The notes under the pieces were generated by a model, which saw only the letters and a program-made list of their open reading frames with translations, was not told the DNA's origin and did no database searches. A stretch of DNA of 64,000 nucleotides, taken from NCBI GenBank assembly GCA_033239525.1, contig BSYO01000006.1, forward strand, positions 18,686,175 to 18,750,174, given 5' to 3'. The position numbers and the translations under genes are program-made. This document shows positions 12,707 to 24,230 of this stretch, one piece after another. Source of the DNA: Nepenthes gracilis. Its lineage: Eukaryota; Streptophyta; Magnoliopsida; Caryophyllales; Nepenthaceae. Each line of letters begins with the position of its first letter. Within the stretch, counting starts at the first letter, position 1.

Positions 12707-13713
12707 GTTGGATATAATATCAATTAGACTGGCCCAATTGGCTAGCATAATGAACCAATGTACCAAAAAGACAAAAGTAGTAACTAGTCTATTAGGCCCA
12801 AATTCGAAGAACATAAAGTTTTGTTTTAACCTAATTTTAATCAGAATGAATTAAGATTAAATAGACGATCGAGTGGCCAAATGGTTGAATGATTGTTGAA
12901 CTGATGGTGTCATAGGCCCTAATGGCAAGATATTGAAAGTCTAATCAAGTGACTAACCCAACTAATAAGTTAATCCAACCAATTAGACAGTCACTAACCC
13001 AATCGATTAGTTAACCCAACTAAGCAATTAAACCAAGTGAGTGTTTTATATATTCTGCGGTTATCCCAAATAAAAATTTTCTGACCGACAAATGTCAATT
13101 GCTCATCACTATCAACTTAACCGTCTCCAAAAAAACCTCACATTCAGATCATGTGTAATGACGGTTAAATTAATCAGATCTCAACTGGCCTAACTATGCA
13201 AATTATGATTGGTCATTCATCTCTCACTTTTATCTTCTCAATCTCTCCATCACACAAATTTTAGGAAGTTTACTAATTTGAATATCAAATGACTTACTGA
13301 GGTGTTAGTCCTAAATTTTTTAAACTTTTATTTATAATTATGGCATGCAAAATCTAGATCAAAGATTCAATAATTCAGCTCGAGTTGATTTATATTATTA
13401 TATAGATTTTAGTACAAAGGTCTAAAAATATCTAAAACAAACTATTAGGAACAAAATTTGATGTGGGCCTAACTTTTGGTTAAGATAAAATATCTTTTAA
13501 TGGACTTAAAAAGATGATTTTCAATATAAGATCAGATGTACATAAATATCATATGACTCACTATAGGCTTGACTAAAATTACATTAAGGTAGATATATAC
13601 TACATTTATATAAAAATTTACAATAGTTAAGTCAGATTAATCCGAATTCAATGCGATTATTCGAACAAAAAAATTATAACCATGTCAGTTAATAATCAAA
13701 ATCAATCTTAATA
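12707..13713 (+). repeat. Tat-type LTR L2, with element F inserted at its end
   Basis: It begins TGTTGGATAT and is alignable with 311-590 over its first 330 bp. Near 13270-13310 it has a block like CTAATTTGAATATCAAATGA. This corresponds to CTGACTTGAGCGTCAGAGA in the LTR of element F (minus) and CTAATTTAAGTGTCAGATGA in G (40830-40850), the conserved distal block of these LTRs. It is therefore probably an LTR of the same broad lineage. Positions about 13490-13713 could be LTR end or flank. Element F starts at 13714. Confidence 0.5.
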
Positions 13714-13886
13714 CGTCATCGGATCTGAATTGTTGTACGAATTAATGAGTCAAGACTGTCTGTCTGTTTGAAGTAGGTCTAGTCTTCATATGCTCTTAAT
13801 TTGAATCCGATGCAACACAATAGAGTACGGTCAAATGATTGATGGGACTCACTCCCCGATATTTTATCTGACGCTCAAGTTAGTAT

Positions 13887-14133
13887 TGTAACGTCCCCGG
13901 CGCATCCGCATGTAGATATTGTCCGCTTTTGCCCGGGAGAACTTTGCGGCGTCTCCAAGCCTACAGGCCGTAGCCTGGGAGAGTTTCACGGCATCTCCAA
14001 GACTACAGGCCTCATGATTTTGTTCTTAGCAGACGGCCTCAGCCACCTCCAAAACGCGTCTACAAGGAGGGAGGTGTCCATGCCCTTATAAGGACAGTTC
14101 GTTTCCCTCCTCCAATCCAATGCCCACCTTACA
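13887..14133 (-). repeat. TRIM 3' LTR
   Basis: 247-bp partner repeat of 14201-14448 on the side of the G-rich polypurine tract. The small number of differences between the two is visible directly, for example near 13935 and 14035. Confidence 0.9.
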
Positions 14134-14200
14134 GTCCACCCCCTTGGGGACCCAGCATCCTCGCTGGCACACCAGACCGGATCTCGGCTCTGATACCATT

Positions 14201-14448
14201 TGTAACGTCCCCGACGCATCCGCATGTAGATATTATCTGTTTTGGCCCGGGAGAACTTCGCGGCGTCTTCAAGCCTACAGGCCGCAGCCTGGGAGAGTTT
14301 CACGGCATCTCCAAGCCTACAGGCCTCACGGTTTTGTTCCTGGCAGACGGCCTCAGCCGCCTCCAAAACGCGTCTACAATGAGGGAGGTGTCCATGCCCT
14401 TATAAGGACACTTCGTTCCCCTCCCCCAATCCAATGTGGGACCTTACA
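14201..14448 (-). repeat. TRIM 5' LTR
   Basis: 248-bp terminal repeat with TG...CA ends. It is adjacent to the Met-tRNA primer binding site at about 14186-14200 and differs from its partner by only a few substitutions, which points to fairly recent insertion. Confidence 0.9.
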
Positions 14449-15418
14449 AGTATCTCTCTTTAAGAAAAGAAATGGGAGAATGCAAGTGTGAATACTTGTA
14501 AAAGTAATTTTTGTTTGTAGTCTGCGCTTTTTAGAAAGCGTCATAGTGAGAGAGAGTACACTTTTAGCATCTTAAATTTGTCTTTTATTTGGTTGAGCGA
14601 CCTCTTCCTCCTGTTGGAAAGGAGAAGTTTAAATAGAAGTTAGGGGGTGGTTAACTTTTTCAGTCAACCGTTTAAGAAACTGTCAGGTGGACAAGATGCC
14701 ATTCAGCTGGCGGTTTCAATCAATACCCGAAATCAATGAATCAATGTAAGAGAAGAAAACCACTTCGGTCGTTGGTTTTGGTTCTGTCTTCCTTTAAGGG
14801 GCAAACCACTTGGATAGGGCCGACAGGTACGTTCACCGATTTAGACCATATGGGCTGATCGGGCCTCTATTCTTTTATGGGCTAAATCCTTACACAGACT
14901 CTTCCTGTTGGTTTGACAGTAACAGTACCCATCACTAGCTCCCATACCAGGAAATTTAAAATTTAGCCTTTTGGTATGATGTCCGAGGGTAGTCACTTAT
15001 CCGAACACGTGTTTTGAGTCCGATAGGCTTCGTTGTTTGGTTAGACGAGGACTTTCAATTCAGTGAGCTTCGTTAGATGAGGGCTATCAATCTGACAGAC
15101 TTTATCCGTGCCGCCAGTAGCAGCATTAAATGCAAACTTCTTCAAGTTCCGTGCCATTCTCAAAAATACTCCAGTCATCATTATTGACTTTGGGTGATTT
15201 TACGTGTTGCACAGCTTGCAAGGTGCTGACACGTATTATCGTCATGATGAGGCACGTCATTTTAAACTTCTGTCTTCACAAGGTCGTTTTGACTCAAATG
15301 CCTCAGTTATAAATAGGCTTAAAATCTTCATTTCCACACTTCTGAAACCCTTCGTTCCTTACCTCTCTTTTAAAATCCTTTCGTCGTCTTCTCCATTTCT
15401 TGAAACCCTTTTTCTTCA

Positions 15419-17030
15419 ATGGCTCTTGACGTTAGTGATATTCAGTTGGTCCTTACCTCCAGCGATGTCGACTGCCTCTGAGTTTGGTATAAGATTCCAA
15501 GCTCAGTGTATCTTCTGCCTGGAGTTGGTGATAGAGCCTCTTCTTCACCAGAAGGTTATATCACTGTCTACGAGATCCATTTGAAAGGTGGTCTTTGATT
15601 TCCTTTGTCGCCAAAGTTGTACAAAATAATTGTGGCCCTCCACATTTCGGTTGTCAAACTACAACCCAATGCAATCAGATATTTAGTTTCTTCATAAATT
15701 TTTCCTAGTATTCACGACTTGGTTTTAGACACCAAGGCCGTAAAAGTTATTCTTTGTTTTTATCACGTAGCAGATTGGATTTCAGTCTTTCACGGCCTGA
15801 TTTTTTGTTAAGTGGGAAAAATCCTGACTCAACAAAGAGATGGAAGGACCGATTCTTCTATTTGGTGGCTCCTTCTGGATGGGAGCTCTCAGTGAATGGG
15901 GCCAAGTCATTTCATTTTTTATTACTGAAATAATGGAGTATGAGAAGAAGTTGGCTGAGGAACTGATAGATCTCCTTAAAAAAAGGCCAACTTCTTTAAC
16001 GAAAATAAAAAGAACCAATGGCTGTTGGCCGAGTCCCTTACTCAGGCCAAATGGGAGCTTAATTGGAGGGGTTGGATGCTCCTCCTGCATTGTCGGTTCA
16101 CAAAAGGAAGAAGAAGAGGAAACAAATGCCTCTTTAAATAAATGAGTCGATAGCTCAAGCACCCGAGCCCAAAGAGGACACCCAACTTCTGCATCTTCCC
16201 TAGTCCAAACCTTGGGGGCCGTCAAGCTAGATAAAAGTTGTGAGCCTTCAGAATCTGGTACTGAGGCTGGAGCCAAAAATGTTCCGATCCTTACTCCAAC
16301 ACTTACTTTATTTGGGGTGCCGTTCGTTCTACCATCACTGTCCAAGCAGCCCCTGCCTAATATTCCTACTAGTTTTACCGAGGGTGCTTCCTAATTCAAT
16401 GAAACTAAGTCTAGGGAGATTGAGGAGGTGCCTCAAATTGAGTTCTCGGTGGCCATCACCCAAGCTGGTCACCTTAGAGCTTCATAATGAGGTTGCCGAG
16501 ATACCTTCTCCTGAGCCCCAAGAGTCCGATGCCAGAGTCAAAGACAAGGCCAAAGGATGAGTTAAGGTGGCAGGCGTGCCTCTTTTGGAGGCTCCCACAA
16601 CCGAGGTCGAGCCAAAAGCAGCTTCTGAGGCCACAGTCGAAACATTTCATTCCGAGCCACCAGCGTTTAAGGCCGAGGGAGATATTTTTTTTGGAGAAGT
16701 TAGTGAGGTAGCCGAGGTGGGTGCTACAAAGACCTCGGAGCCCGAGGTCCAGGTGGTTTTGGAGTTACCCACAAGTGATGCTCATTCCGAGAGCTCTTCT
16801 ATCTCTGAGGTATTGGTTGAACATTTCCTTAATTCTTTTATTACTTTTTTCATAGTTTCTAACTTGTTCTTTTTTTTGCAACTTCAAGAATTGGACCATC
16901 ATCTTGTCTCCGCTACCGACCGCTTGGCTTATAATTATATTAAGAGAGAGAAGTTCTCGACCTTAAAGGAGTGTATTTCCCATCTTGAGCGTAAGCTGTC
17001 TGAGACGAAGCAGAAATACATCCTCCTTTG
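15419..17030 (+). pseudogene. Antisense ORF relic of element F (putative gypsy-type transposon protein)
   Basis: On the strand opposite to F's gag-pol, an ATG at 15419 opens MALDVSDIQLVL and continues, through a few stops and frameshifts, with blocks such as PEGYITVYEIHLKGGL and KLQPNAIRYLVSS. These resemble the N-terminus of the plant protein family described as putative gypsy-type transposon/transposase_28-like. The tail (16567-17031) is acidic and Ala/Glu/Pro-rich, followed by a coiled-coil-like end around residues HLERKLSETKQK. Tat-lineage elements are known to carry such an antisense ORF between pol and the 3' LTR, and its position here fits. Its function is unknown. Stops near 15480, 15588 and 15690 make it a pseudogene. 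Confidence 0.6.
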
Positions 17031-18230
17031 AAGCCAGAACTTTAAATTAGATAGTGAGTTTTGGGCGTCTTTTAGTCCAAATGACATCAGGTAGGCCATG
17101 GAGTATAAGTATTGGAACGGTATCAGCCTCTACTAGTACATCATCAAAATGGTGGCTCCTAGTATTTCGATTTCCATACTTCATCTTAGGAACACCGATG
17201 CACATCATAGCTTAGATGTGTTGTATCGTCCTAGATATGATGTAAACTCCTGGAAGCCTTTGCTGGAGACTTCACAGCCTCATCCTCCTTGAGAATAAAT
17301 ATTTATTTTTTTATTTTTCTTTATTTATTTTTTTATAATTCTTGTAATTTTACTTATAACATTTTTTATAATAAAATAAAATTTTTTTCATCATTGTTTC
17401 AATGTTTCTTTCTCTCTCCCTTGGTCATTTATACATATATACATACATATATATATACATATACATATACATATACATAAGCTGGCCAAGCCTTATAGGC
17501 TTAAATGCCAAGCTATTGAGATTATTTAAACCATTGTCTACACATGGCTCTACCCCTCAAACATGCCAGAGGGTATTAGAGCTCTTGTGTGTCTAATTTA
17601 AATTTTTGGAACCATGATCAGCTGATAATACTACCTTCCTTTAATTAGAGATCTTTACATTTGTGCTTTAAGAAAGCCCCATAAGTTTTTTAGTCTTTGG
17701 CCTTATCAGGGCAGCTTGGTTCCGTGACCAAGTTTTAACAGTTCGACCTCGTTAGGACCGCTCGATAATATGATTGAATTTTATTGACCACTAAGTGTGG
17801 CTCGAGTAACAAGTTAATGGATCTCACCTAACTTAGGGCAGTTTAGGTTGTGCAATTTTATGAAATAACAAACAATAAATAATTATTTTATTAATAAAAT
17901 GTAATAAAATTTACAATCACTCTAAATGATACAAACTAGTTTCACCTGGCTACATATACATTCAATAATAATATTTTTTGAGGTGAGAGGCATTTTAATT
18001 TTGAGGGACAAATTTGCCATTTTTGGTGTGTAATTTGTACATCCTATTTCGGAGAATGGTCTTTTCCAGTTAGGTGAGAGCTTATTTCGATCGATATTCT
18101 TGCCAGTGGTTTCAATGTTTTGTAACACTAAGTCTCACACTTTAAATTGGCATACTCTCACCTTATTGTTATAGTATCTAGTGATCATTTGCCGATAAGT
18201 TACCGTCCGTAATCGTACCATATCTCAGGT
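17031..18230. other. Element F interior without recognisable coding relic; TA/CATA microsatellite
   Basis: AT-rich spacer between the antisense ORF relic and the integrase. A (TACATA)-type microsatellite occupies about 17432-17478. ORFs read from it are repeat translations. Nothing else is supported. Confidence 0.5.
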
Positions 18231-18239
18231 TTCTTCAAG

Positions 18240-19180
18240 TAGATCAAGGTTTTTCTGAAGCCTTTGTAAGTTGTTGAGCGAGTCAAAACATTCAATCTAG
18301 AGATTATTCAGTTTGACATTTATTGGTATGACAGTCTCAATCTCATAGTATAAGTTAAAGGGTATCTCTCGGGTCGGCTCTCTAGGTGTCGTCCTATATG
18401 ACCATAAGATAGATGGTAACTCGTTCACCCTTGAGCCCCCAGCATTTTCAACCATTGTCTTTAAATTATGCAATCTTGTGCAATTGGTAACCTGCACTTG
18501 TCCGTTAGTTTACAAGTAGGTAATGGATTTGTGAACTAACATTATCCTCAAATTAGCACAATACTTTGTGAATCTCTTGTTAGTGAATTGGGTCCCATTG
18601 TCGGTCACTATGACTTCAGGATGCCAAATCTACACACGATACTTTATCGGACGAACTCAATTACATTCTACTTAGTGATCCGAGCCAATGGGAGGGCCTT
18701 GACCCACTTCTTAAAATAGTCTATCCCGATGATCACAAATTTTCTCTACCCGTACATGACTAGAAAGGGTATGAGGTTATCAAGCCCCCATTGTACGAAT
18801 GGCAAGGCCGACTACAGAGCTCGGAGCTCTATATGTGGCAGATAGGTTAGGTTTTCATGCACCCTACAATTCTCAAATTTTCAAACGAAGTCCATGGCGT
18901 TGCACGTTATGAGTTTGAAAGTGAGGTTCTTGCCCCCAATATGAGATCCACAGATGTTGAAGTGTACTTCTCTGACCGTGTAGTCAGCCTCTTTTAGCGT
19001 GAGATACCGTAGGTATAGGACGAAGTACCCATGTCGGTACAACTTTTTATCTATAATGGTATACCAGCCTGTTATCTTTTTCATGCACTTGGTCTCATTC
19101 GAGTTCTTAAGTAATGCACCATTGAACAAGTATCTCATGTAGGGGGTCATACAACTATCGGCGTTGACTATCTGCATTAT
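18240..19180 (-). pseudogene. Element F integrase, degraded
   Basis: Minus-strand fragments match the Tat integrase in order. 18881-19177 contains the zinc-binding HHCC region (EADYTVREVHFNICGSH, GWYTIIDKKLYRHGY). 18297-18497 contains the post-core block LWSYRTTPREPTREIPFNL. The catalytic core between them (about 18500-18880) is broken by stops and frameshifts. It lies downstream of RNase H in element orientation, as expected. Confidence 0.8.
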
Positions 19181-19990
19181 CTCTAACTATGGGTCGTCTA
19201 TATTGGGAATTTCGAGGATTTTGGATATTTTTTGTGTAGCTCATGGTTTTCAGTCGTTGCGACCCTTGATAGTCGGTCGGCTTTCCTGTTCTCTTCTCTT
19301 AGGATGTGGATTATCTCCATATTATCAAATGTCGAAGTCAGGTTTCAGACTTTTAAGAGATATTTGGAATGTTGCGAGTTGGAAGCCTCAAAATTTTCTC
19401 GGACCTAATTGACAACCAGTTTCGAGTTACTATAGACGATCAAGTTCTTGGTCGAGCATTCTTTGGCCAACCTGAGTCCAACAAGAAATGCCTCATACTC
19501 TACGACATTATTAGTTGTTGGAAATTCGATGGTGATTGAATACTTTATTTTTTACCAGTCAGGAGTTCTTAGAACCATGCTAACACCGCTGCCTGTTTAC
19601 ATTGACGATCCATCCATGTGCAAGGTTTATGTTAGAGTTTTTTGCTAGCCGTCAATTTCAATAAGGTCGAGGATTTTTAGCGTTGGGATCGTTATTTTAA
19701 CGATAAAATCTATCAAGGCCTGGCATTTTAAAGCTGACCTCGGTTGAAATTCAATATCGAACTCGCCTAACTTAATGGCCCACTTGACCAGTTGTCCTGA
19801 TATATTCGACCTCTATAATATTTCTTTTAACGACTGGTTTGTTAGGACAATAATTTTGTGTGCTTGAAAATACAGACGGAGTTTTCGGGCAGAATAAACA
19901 AGTGCCAAAGTCCTCCTTTTAGCTTGAGAATGCCGAGTCTCTAGGTCAATTAAGACCTTACTGACATGATACACAGGCCATTGCCTATCA
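19180..19990 (-). pseudogene. Element F RNase H region, degraded
   Basis: Positioned between RT and integrase on the minus strand. Open plus-strand frames at 19164-19648 are shadows of this domain: their complement carries an A-R-N-V-T-N-N..EY-like segment, the E-Y-E-A region of RNase H. No intact frame remains. The assignment rests mainly on position plus the weak motif. Confidence 0.55.
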
Positions 19991-19998
19991 GACTATTG

Positions 19999-20960
19999 TC
20001 AAATCAAGACTGAGCTTGAGGTGGTGTTAGACACCGCTAGGTATAAATAAAGCTCCTTGCCTTCTTGTGGGGAAGTAACAAGCGGTGGATTCGAGAGAGA
20101 CTCTTTGAGTTCTTGAAACGCAGCTTCGCATCGATTATTCTGTTGGAAGCCAGCGGCCTTCGTCCCTCTTAAAGCTTTGAACAAGGGTAAATACTTTTCG
20201 GCTAACTTGGCCAAGAAGCGGGAGAGCGCTGCTAGCCTTTCGGTCAACTTCTAGACTTTTTTCACAGTCCGAGATGGGTTCATGTCAAGAATTGCCTTGA
20301 TCTTTTTAGAGTTTGCTTCAATTCTTCAATGTAAGACAATGAAACCCAATTTTTTTTTTGAGGTCATTTCGAATATAGACTTTATCGGATTGAGCTTCAT
20401 CTAGTATGTACAAAGGACATTGAATGCCTCGTCCAGATTGTAAATATAGTTGTCAGTTGCTCTACTCTTAATGAGCATGTCATTCATATACACTTTCATA
20501 TTTCATCAGATTTGGGTTTAAAATATTTTATTGATGAGCCTTTGATAAGTGACACCGATATTCTTCAATCCAAAGGGTATAACTTTATAATAATATGTCC
20601 CTTATTTGGTCAAAAATGACGTGTGCTTCTCGTCCTTTAGGCTCATCCGAATTTGGTTGTGGCCGAAATATGCGTCCATGAAATTCAACAGTTCGTATCC
20701 GGATGTTGAGTTTACAATCAGATCAATCCTCGGTAACAAAAAGCTATTCTTCGGACAAGCTTTCTTAATATCAGTGAAGTCAACGCACATTCTCCACTTC
20801 TCATTACTCTTCTTGACCTGGATCATATTAGACAATCAGTCTGGATATTGAACCTTTCTGACGAATCTAGTATCGAGTAATTTCTTCATCTCCTCACGGA
20901 TGGCAACCAATTTTTTAACTGAATGATTCTTTCGTTTCTGTTGGATAGATTTATGATTGA
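19999..20960 (-). pseudogene. Element F reverse transcriptase, degraded
   Basis: 20602-20835 (minus) reads KSNEKWRMCVDFTDIKKACP, then PRIDLIVNSTSGYELLNFMDAYFGHNQIRM. This is the Tat-lineage RT palm, including the first catalytic Asp context (MDAY). 19999-20247 (minus) holds the thumb/connection block: TERLAALSRFLAKLAEKYLP, then AFQELKESLSNPPLV and KELYLYLAVS. The Y-I-D-D box expected at about 20470-20500 is partly readable. Frameshifts and stops separate the pieces. Confidence 0.85.
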
Positions 20961-21539
20961 GATTTTGGCCAAACTTATAGACAATTACTCCAGTTAATAT
21001 TTCTAATATGTTGCTTGGTATTTAGGCAAAAATATCAAAATTTTGTTCGAAAAAATTGATAAGTTGGCTTCAGAGGGATTTAGGTAGAGAACTTCCTATA
21101 AGTTGGCTTCGGAGGGGTTCTGGCAAAGAACTTTATATTTGAATGTACTTCTCTGGATCATTAGAGTCCAAATGGGTCCAATTTGTAGATTCTACAGGCA
21201 TAACTTGCAATAAAGTGGTCTCGTTATGGAAGTCAAGGTCCTCTATTAGTTGGCCCGGGGGTGTCTAAGTGATCTCAAAGAAGTAACATGTCCGTTCATT
21301 TAGTCACCAAGGACTTCTCCTATGCCGTATAGAGTGGAAAACTTTATCTTTAAATATGGGATCAAAATCACTGCCCCAAAAGTCATCAAATATGAATATC
21401 TGAAGATGACGTTGTAAACCGAGGGAAGGTATACTACTAAGAAAGAAAGCAACTCGGAGGCTGTCCTCGAATAGGTACCAGCAATAACTTCAAGTGGACA
21501 ATCCCTTGAATAGGTACCGACACGTCCAGTCTATGCAGG

Positions 21540-22100
21540 GGCCCCTCAATAATTTTTATTTGACTTTTTTTAATCCCAATTTAAAGTATGCATCGAGATA
21601 AAGTAAATTTCTTAAACTTTTATTATCAATAAATATTTGTTTCAACTGATAATCTACATTACCATCAGAGATAAATGTAGATACAACCAATGGATCAGAA
21701 TGTGAAAAAGTTACATAAGTAATATCTTTGTTATTAAAATTGATAAAATCATCCCTAATTCCTACCTTTGACTTATTGTGTTCGACGGCCATTCTTGAGC
21801 ACTCCAGGTATCATCCCGCGCTGATCATGTTGTAATTATATCCACGACCCCTGCTACCAATCAATTTCTTTGCTGCTCGGCTTCATCTCTACCTGTTCTT
21901 TTGGAGGTCTGTCCGAGTCCCCGCAGGAATCGAGTAAGATGTCCTTTTTAGTTAAGCTTTTCGATCTCTTTCTATAGCGTTTGGTAATCTTCAGTGTTGT
22001 GATCTCCTCACCGGTGGTAGTGACAATATTTTGGTTGGTCACTTCCATTTGGGTTTTTTAATATCTTTTTATCTCAAATTTGTATCAAAATGTTGGTGCA
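21540..22100 (-). pseudogene. Element F protease and gag C-terminus, degraded
   Basis: 21556-21792 (minus) resembles the Tat retropepsin: ITYVTFSHSDPLVVS followed by QIFIDNKSLRNLLYLDAY. The family motif there is VLVDNGSSADILY, so the catalytic D-[NT]-G has become D-N-K, which alone would kill the protease. 21854-22048 (minus) corresponds to the region around the gag zinc knuckle (Y-C-x-x-H), but the cysteines are not intact. Confidence 0.7.
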
Positions 22101-22359
22101 AGAGTCATTCAAAGGAGTTAAGTATAACGACCTGAATTTCCTTTGTACTATCGGCTCAGACTTCTGCTACTTTCTTGGTTCTCAGGGACCCATGTGGTCC
22201 CCATTCTTCCTCTTTCCTTCCACTATTCTCTAGCGAAAATGGTCTACACATTTGGCTATTTTGCTTCATTGGCCTCCTCGGCTACTATGTGAGCTTAGGT
22301 AATGGTCTTGGCCTCTCTAAAAGTTTTCGGGTCCCTGTGGGCCACATATTTGAAGAAGT

Positions 22360-23285
22360 CCTCAGGCTCCAAGGTCGACATAAAGGCACTCAATTTTACC
22401 TCATCAGTAAGCTTGGGTATCTTTTGGGTCTTAGTCGTGAAACGAGCAAGAAATTTCTTCAGACTTTCATTTGGCCCTTGCTTGACCCGGGCAAAATCTC
22501 ATGGCTACTTTTGCTCCATCCAGCTGGAGGCAAATTAGGATAAAAAGTCATTGGCCAAGTCCAGGAATGTCTGAATTAAGTTTGGTTGAAACTGATAGAA
22601 TAATGCTCGAGTGTCCCCTTTGAGAGTCAAGGAAAAGTACAGAGACATTGCTGCCTTATCCTGGCTTTGAAAGCTCAAGAGAGTGTAGAAATGGTCCATC
22701 AGATTAGTATTTCCATCATAGGGATTCAGGGCCAGCATATTGAATTTGTGAAGGAGTGGATGGGTTCGAATCTCCATCGTGAATGGAAATCTCCACAAGT
22801 TAACGGCTCGTCCTCAAACATCTCCTCTAAAAACATGCTGCCATATTTTTTTAACTTTTTTCTCCATTTGGGAAGGAACTTTTATCTTCTTTTCATTGAG
22901 GTAGATCTTGAATTCTGAATCGCTTTGTATGGCCTGAGAAGTTGGACGGCTCATAACCTTTAGAGGGCGTGCACTATGAGAGGCTCCTACTTGGTACGAG
23001 GGCTCTCTATTATCACGAGAATAACGAGAATTTTACCTCTTATTGCTATCCTCAAGGATTCTATAACTCAGACGACCCTCCAAGTGCGTCGGGACTTTAT
23101 TACTTGAGACTACTTCAGCCCTGAGGTCTTCAAGCCGTCGGCCCTTATCGGTTGGGTACTTATGTCCCCTCTTCCTTCACTTGGATGTTGGTGTTTGAGA
23201 GGTAGAAGATAGAGCCTCCTTTGGCAGTTTATCAAGCCTTGAACAAATAGTTTGTAGAACCTTAAAAATGTCATCCATTCTTATC
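22360..23285 (-). pseudogene. Element F gag, part downstream of nested element E
   Basis: 22535-22798 (minus) reads PFTMEIRTHPLLHKFNMLAL, then PYDGNTNLMDHFYTLLSFQS and SLTLKGDTRALFYQFQP. This is the Tat gag capsid signature (PF...I....P..FK.P.L.PYDG..DP..H). Plus-strand ORFs in 22175-22543 are shadows. Near 23230-23285 the minus frame starts an IFKVLQTICSRL-like segment that also occurs in element G gag (41088-41360). The gag frame is cut at 23290 by element E and resumes beyond 32375. Confidence 0.75.
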
Positions 23286-23856
23286 GTAAGTGTGAGGTTT
23301 CAGGTTAAGAATATAATAATTAGAAGGTAATTAAGTTAACATAGGTGAATTGTGGTCAAAAGGTATGAGAGGAATCAGATTGAAAAACTCAAAGAGCAGG
23401 AATTGGTAAATCGGGAACGGAAATTATAAGCCATGAAATATTAATTCGTAAATAAGATTTTGGATTTTAAATTATGATAATCATGACTTATTAAGATTAT
23501 ATAATCAAAAGTAAGGTCCAAGGATGTGAAAGATTGGGTTAGAATGGTTAAAACAGGTCCCGAACGGCAAAAATGCGAAATGGGCTTGTTGCAGGCTTGC
23601 TGCAGGCCTAACCCGTGCCCTCCTTAGGCTTGAGCCCATGGAGAGCATAAAATCTAGATTTGTCTGTGCTTGCCGCGTGCTCACCGCACGCTCGAGTCGG
23701 CCTGGGTAGTAAGGCTGCGCTCGCCGTGTGCTCGCTACGCGCTCGAGTACCAGCTCGTTTTAAAGTCGCGTGCTGCTTTACGATTTTTATTTTTCTACAT
23801 TCCAAAACTTTCTAGTGAGAGAGGGTGCCAATTCTAGAGAGAGGAAGGAGGAGATC

Positions 23857-24230
23857 GAGCCCTCTAAAATGCCACTGTTACTGTTCATCCAGGACGAAAT
23901 GGGAAAATTATATGCTTCTACCTTCATATTATGTTGAATCAACCTCAAAATGTGAATCACCACGTCCTAAATGTATATATATGTCGGCCGCACGGTCGAT
24001 CTCGCACGTTTTGACCCGTTCGCGGCGTCCGAGCCCTCTAAAATGCCATTGTTATTGTTCATTCGGGACGAAATGGGAAAATTGCATGCTTCTACCTTCA
24101 TATTATGTAGAATCAACCCCAAAATGTGAATCAGCACGTCCCAAATGTGTATATATGTCGACCGGACGATCGATCTCGCAAGATTCGACCCGTTTGCGGC
24201 GTCCGAGCCCTCTAAAAGTGTCCTGACGCT
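23857..24230 (+). repeat. 174-bp tandem duplication in E 5' LTR
   Basis: The word GAGCCCTCTAAAA recurs at 23857, 24031 and 24205, so two full 174-bp units are followed by a partial third. The same arrangement, with the same period, is in the other LTR at 30499, 30673 and 30847. Confidence 0.88.

Larger units (their letters stand above)
13887..14448 (-). mobile_element. TRIM (terminal-repeat retrotransposon in miniature)
   Basis: Two near-identical direct repeats, 13887-14133 (247 bp) and 14201-14448 (248 bp), flank a 67-bp interior. In minus orientation each LTR starts TGTAAGGT and ends GGGGACGTTACA. Directly after the 5' LTR (14201 side) is AATGGTATCAGAGCC, a primer binding site for initiator Met tRNA, and next to the other LTR is a G-rich polypurine tract. 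The LTR has a CTTATAAGGG box. A perfect 5-bp duplication, AGTAT, is present at 13882-13886 and 14449-14453. There is no coding capacity, so mobilisation must depend on other elements. The short ORFs here (13986-14366, 14120-14491) are artefacts. Confidence 0.93.
13714..14934 (-). repeat. 3' LTR of element F, carrying a TRIM
   Basis: Alignable with 32559-33214 over its whole length apart from the TRIM at 13887-14448. Shared marks include the GACGCTCAAG block, AAATGGGAGAATGCAAGTG, a CTTCCTCCTGTTG run and AAACCGTC-like words. On the minus strand the LTR starts TGATGGGTAC (14934) and ends at 13714, where the expected CA has become CG on the complementary strand reading. Confidence 0.8.

Noticed and set aside
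13986..14491. 126- and 123-residue ORFs
   Set aside because: They span both LTRs of the TRIM, and the repeated peptides simply reflect the repeated DNA.
19164..19648. Plus-strand ORFs of 66-82 residues in element F
   Set aside because: Shadows of the minus-strand RNase H/integrase region.
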